DNA of 7,509 bases from the NCBI GenBank assembly GCA_900771035.1, contig CAAGML010000066.1, positions 1 to 7,509 on the forward strand, given 5' to 3'. The position numbers and the translations under genes were made by a program. The DNA comes from Bacteroidales bacterium. GTDB taxonomy: Bacteria; Bacteroidota; Bacteroidia; Bacteroidales; Paludibacteraceae. Every line of letters begins with the position of its first letter. The stretch's first letter is position 1. Positions 1 through 6,251 of the stretch are shown piece after piece. Under the pieces are notes generated by a model. It did not search any database and was not told the origin of the DNA. It saw nothing but the letters and a program-made list of their open reading frames with translations.

Positions 1-31
1 AAGGGTTAGCGGGATGGCTTAGCTGACGCAC

Positions 32-110
32 GCCACAGAAATGTGGCAATTGTATTGCCTTGTTACCCAGGGTTTACACCCTGGGCTATATTATGTCGCC
101 CTTTCAGGGC
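32..110. repeat. Cluster of short palindromes, REP-like intergenic repeat
   Basis: Three perfect inverted repeats lie within 80 bases. The first is GCCACA-GAAA-TGTGGC at 32-47, a 6-bp stem with a GNRA-type loop. The second is CCCAGGGT-TTAC-ACCCTGGG at 66-85, an 8-bp stem with a 4-base loop. The third is GCCCT-TTC-AGGGC at 98-110, a 5-bp stem followed by TTTT. A fourth, competing pair, GGCAA (45-49) with TTGCC (55-59), overlaps the first. No reading frame explains these. Compact arrays of G/C-rich hairpins in otherwise A/T-rich intergenic DNA are the usual form of dispersed REP/BIME elements, and my recollection is that similar 'CCCAGGGT...ACCCTGGG' and 'GCCCT..AGGGC' units recur in Bacteroidales genomes, which I cannot verify here. 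The last hairpin plus its T-run could also end transcription arriving from the left. Confidence 0.6.
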
Positions 111-120
111 TTTTAAAAAC

Positions 121-352
121 GTTATAGAGCCATAACAGTTGTTTCGGACAATGTAGCAACTTCAAAGATTGCATAGGCATTTTCACAGGAAAGGCAGAAA
201 AATCAGCGACGATTTAGTCGTCTTTTCAGGTGGTTCAGTTGTATTTTCATATTACAATATGATGATTTTTTGCATATTTGATACTGCCAAGCCTGCCATT
301 GTTTTTGATAATCAGCATCTAATGATTTTATTGAAAAATAATCCCCGGAAAT
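121..352. other. Gene-free intergenic stretch with one weak hairpin
   Basis: I see no credible gene here. A frame open from about 169 to 414 on the plus strand has no family resemblance and runs through the promoter of the next gene, so it is treated as chance. The only structure noted is GACGA-TTTAG-TCGTC at 208-222 followed by TTTT (223-226), a 5-bp stem that might act as a weak terminator for a gene to the left. An A-rich patch (331-340) just upstream of the promoter may serve as an UP-like element. Confidence 0.5.
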
Positions 353-384
353 TTTGTCTATGTAATTTATTTTGCTTAACTTTG
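353..384 (+). promoter_or_regulatory. Bacteroidales-type promoter for the first surface-protein gene
   Basis: A -33 box TTTG (353-356) and a -7 box TAACTTTG (377-384) are separated by exactly 20 bases, matching the Bacteroidota primary sigma consensus TTTG / TAnnTTTG. Transcription would start near 390, leaving a leader of roughly 70 bases before the ATG at 463. No Shine-Dalgarno sequence is seen in the leader; the bases just before the start are A/T-rich, as is usual in this phylum. Confidence 0.8.
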
Positions 385-462
385 CAGCGTAGATATTCGT
401 GTTTACACACATAATATATCGGGCTTTGAAAATAAAATTTATTAACTTAACCATTTAATGCT

Positions 463-3138
463 ATGGCAAAATCTTTTCTCCGGAAAGCCGGCTTGATTTG
501 CTTGCTTTCATTGCTTTTCGTGACGAAGAGCAATGCGTTTAGCGATGATTGGTATTGCGACCCTCACAATGGCACATACTCTATCATTGACTTTTCCGCT
601 TACAAAATGGATTGGTTGACCGATGGTCTTCCAATGGATGTTCTTCTGTTGAACAATCCTTACCATCTCTACATGCCGCAGAACATCGCCAACGGCGAGA
701 CTGTCACTGCGCATTTCAAGGCACATTGCGTTGGACTCAACGCAGTCAATGCTTTTGATATTTCTGCCAATGTCAAGGACATTAACGGCAACACAATTGC
801 CCGTCAGCAGATTACCACAAAGAGCAAAAACTGGTCAAACGACTATGCTTTCAATGTTCCGCTGAATGCGACGAGAGTTGACTTCCTCTACAATTCAAAT
901 GGCAACACGAAGGCAAAAGAGGTAAAATTCTGGATGCCAATGCCATTGCACCTTGATGCAGAGGATCAGAATTTCATGCAGCCAGTAGAGCTTGACGAGT
1001 CAGTTGAGTACTACATTCCTCTCCGCACTTTCTTCCTTGAGGAGAACGAGCGCTACATCACCCTTGAGAAGGTTGAGGGTTTGAACTCAGACGAGTTCTC
1101 TGTTGTCCGTGGCTCAATCACCCCTGCCAACCGTTGCGGTACTAACAGATGTGTTGACGCATCCCAGATGAAGTATTTCGCGAACACGAACCTTGCCTAC
1201 AACATGTTCGTTATCCGCTTCAACCCACAGACCGAAGCAGGCATACGTGAGTGCGAGTTCGTGGTACGTAACGGTTCACAGAGCAAGACCATCAAAGTCA
1301 GGGCTAAGGCAATTCAGCGCAGCGTTACTTTTGTATCAGTAGGCGAAGGTGCCGTTGAGCTTTACGTCAACGGTGACGAGACTCCTATCACTACTTCACC
1401 TTACTATTTCCAGAAGGGTGACAGACTCCGTTTCAAGGCTGTAGCAGGCGAATGCTCTCACTTTGTAACATGGAGCATCAATCCATTGCACATCTGCCCA
1501 GTCATCGACGTAGTGGGCAACCACAGTTTCGTTATCCATGCGAACTTCGCACCAAATATGTTCAGGGTATGCGCCCGTCCTAATGATCCATGTCACGGAC
1601 GTGTGTTCTTTGACAACTGCCCAGCACATCATTTCTGCGGATCAAGAATTCTCTTCTCGGCATGTCCTGCACCAGGATATCAGTTCAAAGGCTGGAGCAC
1701 ATGCGACGACCCTAACACAATCATCTCGACAGATGAGAAATACTGGGTTGAACTGTCAAGCGATGTTTGCCTGATAGGTAACTTTGAAGAGGAAGGTGAA
1801 GACGAGGGCTTCCGTTTCATCTGTGAGGCTCAGAATGGTGCGACAATTCAGTATGTTAACGGCACACCATCTATTCGGTCGGCAGCATTTGTATATTCTA
1901 CCGATGGTGAGAATTGGATGACATATACAGAAGGTACCCCTATCACCCTTGCACACAAAGGTGACGTGGTTTATTTCAGAGCAGACAGCACCAACAGCCT
2001 TGGCATAAGAGGTTCAAACGCAGACCAGATGTCAATTGCTGACGAGGATTTGGTTCCAGCATTCATAATCTCAGACAGTGTATCCGTTGCAGGTAACATA
2101 ATGTACCTTCTCAGCAATAACGCCGAGATGGAGATTGTTCCTTTCGCATTCAGAACTGCCTTTGCAGCTCAGCCTATCATCAATGCAAACGAGCTTATCC
2201 TTCCAGAAACTCTTGCAAACAACGCATTCCATTCAATGTTCAGAGGTTGCCACACACTGAAGACAGCTCCAGTTCTCCCAGCAACAGAACTTGCCAACGG
2301 TTGCTATGCCTTTATGTTTATGAATTGTACTTCGCTTGAGGCTGCTCCTGAGCTTCCAGCTACAACAGTCAACAAGAACGCCTATATCGGCATGTTCAAG
2401 AACTGTATCACTCTGACTACCGCTCCTGAAATGAATATTGACGCAGTGGGCACACAAGGTTGTTCGTATATGTATGACGGCTGTGTGAACCTTGTCAACG
2501 TACAGAGCGTTCTTCCAGCAATGCGTCTGAACAGTGAGTCTTACACAGGAATGTTCAGGGATTGTAGTTCGCTGACAGAGGCACCAGCACTTCCAGCCAC
2601 AGTGCTTTCAGACAACTGCTACAAGGTTATGTTCAAGAACTGCGTTTCTCTCAGCGAAGCTCCAGTTCTCCCTGCAACAACACTTGTAGAGAATTGTTAT
2701 AAAGAGATGTTCAATGGCTGCACAAGCCTGTCAAGAATCGAGGTTGGATTCGCAGCGTTCAACGACTTAAAGAACGCTACATACAATTGGACAAAGAATG
2801 TGGCAGAAGACGGTGAGTTCATTGCCCCAAATTTGGCACAACCAAAATATAACACCGCCAGCAAGTTCAACTATATTCCACTGAACTGGCGTCTCAACCA
2901 GTCGGAATATGCTCCACGCCACAATAATGAAGAGACAGAATATGTTGCCATAGCTGATGGCATGAACATCGTTGTCAAGGGTGCCGAGAATGCAAACGTA
3001 TCAGTTTACGATGCTTCAGGACGTCTTGTCTCGACAATTGCAAATGCTTCTGACTACGAGACTATCAACATCGCCGTTCCAGGCGTGTATGTTGTCAACG
3101 TTGCAGGTCAGGAGTCTGTCCGCGTTATTGTTAAGTAA
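463..3138 (+). CDS. Secreted BspA-like leucine-rich-repeat protein with T9SS sorting domain (paralog A)
   Basis: This is a predicted cell-surface protein of 891 aa with no visible enzyme motif; adhesion or ligand binding is inferred from the domain types. Residues 1-25 form a Sec signal peptide (basic MAKSFLRKAG, then a hydrophobic core, with likely cleavage after SNA). Residues 26-160 are beta-rich and unrecognised. Residues about 162-285 resemble an Ig-like fold of the MSP/ASPM type (FVIRFNPQTEAG, then NGSQSKTIKVRAKA). Residues about 288-442 look like two divergent InlB-B/Flg_new repeats (PAPGYQFKGWS). Residues about 450-590 carry YSTDGENW and SVSVAGNIMYLL, a module that often precedes such repeats. 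Seven repeats follow (592-757), then the capping motif NWTKNVAEDGEF. The last about 65 residues (VYDASGRLV, GVYVVNV, final VK) fit a type A T9SS sorting domain, so the protein probably crosses the outer membrane and is anchored or released there. The ATG is chosen because the signal peptide begins directly at it. The gene has its own promoter and terminator. Residues 331-436 are unusually rich in cysteine compared with the neighbouring paralog. The exact ligand is unknown. Confidence 0.85.
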   Translation: MAKSFLRKAGLICLLSLLFVTKSNAFSDDWYCDPHNGTYSIIDFSAYKMDWLTDGLPMDVLLLNNPYHLYMPQNIANGETVTAHFKAHCVGLNAVNAFDISANVKDINGNTIARQQITTKSKNWSNDYAFNVPLNATRVDFLYNSNGNTKAKEVKFWMPMPLHLDAEDQNFMQPVELDESVEYYIPLRTFFLEENERYITLEKVEGLNSDEFSVVRGSITPANRCGTNRCVDASQMKYFANTNLAYNMFVIRFNPQTEAGIRECEFVVRNGSQSKTIKVRAKAIQRSVTFVSVGEGAVELYVNGDETPITTSPYYFQKGDRLRFKAVAGECSHFVTWSINPLHICPVIDVVGNHSFVIHANFAPNMFRVCARPNDPCHGRVFFDNCPAHHFCGSRILFSACPAPGYQFKGWSTCDDPNTIISTDEKYWVELSSDVCLIGNFEEEGEDEGFRFICEAQNGATIQYVNGTPSIRSAAFVYSTDGENWMTYTEGTPITLAHKGDVVYFRADSTNSLGIRGSNADQMSIADEDLVPAFIISDSVSVAGNIMYLLSNNAEMEIVPFAFRTAFAAQPIINANELILPETLANNAFHSMFRGCHTLKTAPVLPATELANGCYAFMFMNCTSLEAAPELPATTVNKNAYIGMFKNCITLTTAPEMNIDAVGTQGCSYMYDGCVNLVNVQSVLPAMRLNSESYTGMFRDCSSLTEAPALPATVLSDNCYKVMFKNCVSLSEAPVLPATTLVENCYKEMFNGCTSLSRIEVGFAAFNDLKNATYNWTKNVAEDGEFIAPNLAQPKYNTASKFNYIPLNWRLNQSEYAPRHNNEETEYVAIADGMNIVVKGAENANVSVYDASGRLVSTIANASDYETINIAVPGVYVVNVAGQESVRVIVK
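2236..2733 (+). repeat. Seven tandem 26-residue BspA/TpLRR-like repeats in paralog A
   Basis: The in-frame units follow the pattern MFxxCxSLxxAPxLPATxLxxxCYxx. They begin at residues 592, 618, 644, 670, 697, 723 and 749, so every step is 26 residues (78 bases) except the step from unit 4 to unit 5, which is 27. Unit 4 has M-Y instead of M-F and lacks the APxLP segment. Eleven cysteines fall in the tract, one in every MFxxC position plus one before the aromatic residue in several units. The repeats have diverged at DNA level, so they are old rather than freshly amplified. Family assignment to BspA/TpLRR-like repeats rests on the pattern only. Confidence 0.8.
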
Positions 3139-3160
3139 GACACATTATATAATATATATT

Positions 3161-3190
3161 ACGGAGGCCTCTGACGAGACCTCCGTTTTC
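3161..3190 (+). terminator. Intrinsic terminator after paralog A
   Basis: ACGGAGG (3161-3167) pairs with CCTCCGT (3180-3186). After one C-A mismatch, the inner CTC/GAG pairs continue the stem around a TGAC loop. A TTTT run (3186-3189) follows directly. It sits 22 bases after the stop codon, and a separate promoter follows, so the two large genes are most likely separate transcription units. Confidence 0.8.
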
Positions 3191-3247
3191 TGTGTTTTGT
3201 ATTGACAATCAGCAGTTTGCACTTTGAAAAAAATATTTAATAAAATG

Positions 3248-3279
3248 TTTGTCCGTTTGAAGAAAAATGCGTAACTTTG
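3248..3279 (+). promoter_or_regulatory. Bacteroidales-type promoter for paralog B
   Basis: TTTG (3248-3251) and TAACTTTG (3272-3279) are again exactly 20 bases apart, the same geometry and the same -7 box as upstream of the first paralog. An A-rich segment (3227-3245) lies just upstream and could act as an UP-like element. The leader from the -7 box to the ATG at 3356 is 76 bases, close to the 78 bases of the first gene, although the leader sequences themselves are not obviously alike. Confidence 0.8.
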
Positions 3280-3355
3280 CAGACTGTGAAATTGCGTTGT
3301 GTGCGATTTCTGAAGAGAGGGCAATAAATTGTTTTTTAATCAATTACGAAATAAT

Positions 3356-6001
3356 ATGTTTAAGTCTTTACTGAAAAAAGCGGGCTTGTTTTGTTTGTTG
3401 AGCACACTCTTCGTCCTGAAGGGTAACGCTTCGTATGTTGGGTGGTATTTTGACCCCAACAATGGCATTTACAGTATAATAGACGTTAAAGAGAGTTTTC
3501 TCGGGACAACGACTTCAGGTAATCCATATTACGTGACAATGCCACAGAACATTGCTTCGGGAGAGGAGATGAAAGCGTATTTCAGAATGCGTTGTTCGCA
3601 GAATACATTGGGTCTCTGTGAGATTACAGCCTCGGCAAAAGATGTGAAAGGCAACACACTGAGCGGCTGCACAGTAAAATGCAATAAGAAAAGTTGGTCG
3701 TCAGTAGCAGTCTTCAATGTCGCCGAGACAACAAGGTATTTCGATTTCGTTAGCAGCAATAGCTTGACCCTGACGAAGAAGTACATAGAGTTCTTTGTGC
3801 CTGTGCCAAGACATCTTGATATCAGCGATCAGGTTATGCCAAACGAGGTCAATGTCGGTGAAGAGGGGTTGTTCAATGTCCGTCTCAATTCATTCTTCAC
3901 AGATGAAGACAACCAGACCATCACTTTGACCAAGACCGGTGACAACGAGGATTTCGAGATTGTCCGTGGCACGCTTAATATGGCGCATCGTTGCGGCTCG
4001 GATAAAAGATTCGGCACATCACAGGAAAAATATTTCGTCAACACCAAAGACGAGAACAATATGTTCGTGGTACGCTTCAAGCCAACGGTCGGAGGTGAGC
4101 AGACATGCACATTCTTGGTTTCCAACGGTTCGCAAAGCAAGCAAATCACACTTACCGCAAGTGGATATGGTAGAAACGCAGAGTTCTATGCTGTTGGCAA
4201 CGGTCATATTGAATTGTCGGCAGGCGGAGGCAAAGGCATAACGACATCCCCATACTATTTCCGCCGGGGAGAGAGGATGCGTTTCGTCGCTGTTCCTGAC
4301 CGAGGTTATCGTTTCGTTCGCTTTGACTTCAACAAACAGTTGGTCACCACACCTGAAATCTCGATTGTCGGCAATGAGAGTTTCATACTGCGAGCAATAT
4401 TTGAACCCGAAAGATTCTCAGTACATGCTATTTCGGATGATGTCACACACGGTACTGTAGCCATCAGACATGCTAAATCAACAGAATTTAACTATGGTCA
4501 GAATGTTGAGATAACTGCAAAACCTGCACCAGGCTATGTTTTTGTCGGTTGGAGTCATTGCAATAATCCAGATACAATAATCTCGAAAGAACCTGAGTAC
4601 GTTTTCACAGTAGAAGACGACATTTGCCTTGAGGCACATTTCGCATTAGACGATGGGTTCCGCATCATTTGCGAGGCAGACAGTGGGGTGACAGTAGTGT
4701 ACGATGACAGTTACCCATATAGAGCAGTCAGGGCAAAGCTCTTGTATTCCACAGACCGAATGAATTGGACAAGATATACAACAGGCACTCCGATTACCCT
4801 TGCCAACAAAGGCGATGTGCTTTATTTCAAGGCAGTAAACACCAACAAGGTTGTTGGTGGCTGGGCATACGAGCATATATCATTCTCGAATGATTCATTG
4901 ATTCCTGCATTCACATTCTCTGACAGTGTGTCTGTAGCAGGCAATCTGCTCTACCTCATCGCCAATGATGCAGAAAACGCAGTGATGATTCCTCACGTTT
5001 TCAGAACACTGTTCGCCGTTCAACCAGTCATATATGCAGACCAACTCATCATGCCTGCTGACACTCTTCCATACGAGGCATTTCACTCGATGTTCAGAGG
5101 ATGTGAGAAGCTGAAGACTGCTCCTGAACTTCCATCGACAAATCTGGGTAACGGCTGTTACGCATTTATGTTCATGAATTGTACATCTCTTGAGGTTGCT
5201 CCAGAACTTCCATCATCGAGAATAAACAAAAACGCATACATAGGTATGTTCCATGGCTGCACCTCATTGACAGCAGCTCCAACGATGAACACCAATTTCG
5301 TAGGCACTCAGGGTTGTGAGTTTATGTTCGACAGTTGCGTCAATCTTGTAGATATTCAGAATATAGTGCTTGGAGCTATGAAGGTCAGTAGCGAGTCTTA
5401 CGCAGGAATGTTCAGGAATTGTTACTCTCTGACGCAGGCACCCGCTCTTCCTGCCACAACATTGTCAGACAATTGCTACAAGTATATGTTCGAGAATTGT
5501 GTCTTGCTTACCGAAGCACCAGCACTTCCTGCCACACAGTTTTACGAGAATTGCTATAAGGAGATGTTCAAAGGTTGTACAAACCTCTCAAAAATAGAAG
5601 TGGCATTTTCGGCATTTGTAAGGAAATTTAATCCAACAGTCAACTGGACAAAAGATGTGGCACCGCAAGGCGTTTTCATCGCACCAAATATGCAACCTGA
5701 AGACTACCAATATAACACAGACACATATTTCGGATACATTCCACAAGGGTGGGTGGTTAATCCTGTTCAAAATGCTCCACGACATAACACGGTTGAGACT
5801 CAGTATGTTGCCTTTGCTGAAGGTATGAACATCGTTGTAAGAGGGGCAGAGGATGTAAATGTGACGGTTTATGATATGTCAGGACGCATTATTTCAACAA
5901 TTGCGAAAGCTTCAGATTTCGAGACTATAAAAATCGCCGTTCCAGGTGTATATGTTGTTAAGGTGGAATGTCAGAAATCGACAAGCGTTTTAGTCAAGTA
6001 A
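3356..6001 (+). CDS. Secreted BspA-like leucine-rich-repeat protein with T9SS sorting domain (paralog B)
   Basis: This is a predicted surface protein of 881 aa that aligns end to end with its upstream neighbour. I start it at the ATG at 3356 because MFKSLLKKAGLFCLL lines up with MAKSFLRKAGLICLL of the paralog; an in-frame TTG at 3329 would put nine extra residues ahead of the signal peptide. Order: signal peptide (cleavage near KGNA, residue 25); unrecognised N-terminal region; Ig-like domain (about 152-270, MFVVRFKPTVGG); two InlB-B/Flg_new-like repeats (about 275-430, PAPGYVFVGWS); YSTDRMNW/SVSVAGNLLYLI module (about 434-577); seven LRR-like repeats (579-745); cap motif NWTKDVAPQGVF; T9SS-type C-terminal domain (VYDMSGRII, GVYVVKV, final VK). 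The C-terminal half is closest to the paralog: about 46 of the last 65 residues match by my hand count. The InlB-like section has only two cysteines against nine in the paralog. Function is inferred as surface binding; the ligand is unknown. It is followed by a long hairpin and then an IS. Confidence 0.85.
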   Translation: MFKSLLKKAGLFCLLSTLFVLKGNASYVGWYFDPNNGIYSIIDVKESFLGTTTSGNPYYVTMPQNIASGEEMKAYFRMRCSQNTLGLCEITASAKDVKGNTLSGCTVKCNKKSWSSVAVFNVAETTRYFDFVSSNSLTLTKKYIEFFVPVPRHLDISDQVMPNEVNVGEEGLFNVRLNSFFTDEDNQTITLTKTGDNEDFEIVRGTLNMAHRCGSDKRFGTSQEKYFVNTKDENNMFVVRFKPTVGGEQTCTFLVSNGSQSKQITLTASGYGRNAEFYAVGNGHIELSAGGGKGITTSPYYFRRGERMRFVAVPDRGYRFVRFDFNKQLVTTPEISIVGNESFILRAIFEPERFSVHAISDDVTHGTVAIRHAKSTEFNYGQNVEITAKPAPGYVFVGWSHCNNPDTIISKEPEYVFTVEDDICLEAHFALDDGFRIICEADSGVTVVYDDSYPYRAVRAKLLYSTDRMNWTRYTTGTPITLANKGDVLYFKAVNTNKVVGGWAYEHISFSNDSLIPAFTFSDSVSVAGNLLYLIANDAENAVMIPHVFRTLFAVQPVIYADQLIMPADTLPYEAFHSMFRGCEKLKTAPELPSTNLGNGCYAFMFMNCTSLEVAPELPSSRINKNAYIGMFHGCTSLTAAPTMNTNFVGTQGCEFMFDSCVNLVDIQNIVLGAMKVSSESYAGMFRNCYSLTQAPALPATTLSDNCYKYMFENCVLLTEAPALPATQFYENCYKEMFKGCTNLSKIEVAFSAFVRKFNPTVNWTKDVAPQGVFIAPNMQPEDYQYNTDTYFGYIPQGWVVNPVQNAPRHNTVETQYVAFAEGMNIVVRGAEDVNVTVYDMSGRIISTIAKASDFETIKIAVPGVYVVKVECQKSTSVLVK
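5090..5590 (+). repeat. Seven tandem 26-residue BspA/TpLRR-like repeats in paralog B
   Basis: Units start at residues 579, 605, 631, 657, 685, 711 and 737 of the 881-aa protein. Steps are 26 residues except 28 between units 4 and 5, the same junction that is irregular in the paralog (27 there). All eleven cysteines of the paralog's tract are kept at matching positions (583, 601, 609, 635, 654, 661, 689, 707, 715, 733, 741). Unit 4 again lacks the APxLP segment, so the repeat count and the irregularity predate the gene duplication. Confidence 0.8.
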
Positions 6002-6030
6002 ATATGAGATGACAGAATATTGACTTTAGA

Positions 6031-6075
6031 CAAAGAGAAAGGACAGTCACAAGATGTGGCTGTCCTTTTTCTTTG
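6031..6075 (+). terminator. Long hairpin terminator after paralog B
   Basis: Bases 6031-6051 pair with 6055-6075 around a 3-base AGA loop, giving 21 pairs with two G-T wobbles (47-59 and 37-69 of the 6000s). The core is AAAGGACAG (6038-6046) with CTGTCCTTT (6060-6068), and TTTTT lies at 6066-6070. The hairpin begins 29 bases after the stop codon. The purine-rich left arm and T-rich right arm mean it could also stop weakly on the other strand. Confidence 0.8.
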
Positions 6076-6118
6076 ATAAAAAACTACCCCCAACTTTTAA
6101 GGTGAAATTATTGAAATT

Positions 6119-6139
6119 CACTGGTGTCCACTAACAAAT
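6119..6139 (+). repeat. Left terminal inverted repeat of the IS
   Basis: It starts CACTGGTGTCC and ends AACAAAT. It matches the reverse complement of the right end at 11 of the first 12 bases, then again at AACAAAT after a two-base gap. The exact outer boundary could differ by a few bases because the tip is nearly palindromic. Confidence 0.7.
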
Positions 6140-6213
6140 GTTAATTTGGTTCGTAACATATTGTGACCTAAAAAAATATTCGATAAAATGCACTCGGAAG
6201 GCTTGAAAATGAC

Positions 6214-6221
6214 TATCTTTG
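6214..6221 (+). promoter_or_regulatory. -7 box of the transposase promoter
   Basis: TATCTTTG fits the TAnnTTTG -7 consensus. No TTTG is present at the expected -33 distance, so the promoter is likely weak, which is common for IS transposase genes. Its position shows that the ATG at 6252, not an in-frame TTG at 6219 that overlaps the box, is the usable start. Confidence 0.6.
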
Positions 6222-6251
6222 CGGGCGAAACAATTTTTAAGTTTTGTCGCT

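Noticed and set aside
169..414. 81-residue plus-strand open frame in the left intergenic region
   Set aside because: It has no recognisable family or signal, overlaps an antisense open frame, and runs across the strong promoter at 353-384.
2236..2733. Regular 78-base spacing considered as a CRISPR-like or recent tandem DNA repeat
   Set aside because: The periodicity is in the protein; the DNA units are too diverged, lie in frame inside a gene, and show no repeat-spacer pattern.
3329..3355. Upstream TTG start for paralog B adding nine residues
   Set aside because: The ATG at 3356 aligns with the start of paralog A and places the basic signal-peptide head directly at the N-terminus; the extra residues have no counterpart.
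3829..4149. 106-residue minus-strand open frame inside paralog B, and similar antisense frames elsewhere
   Set aside because: They are shadows of well-supported coding sequence, with no family resemblance and no promoter seen.
6219..6251. Upstream TTG start for the transposase
   Set aside because: It lies inside the TATCTTTG -7 box, so the codon would be upstream of the expected transcript start. The ATG at 6252 gives a normal N-terminus.
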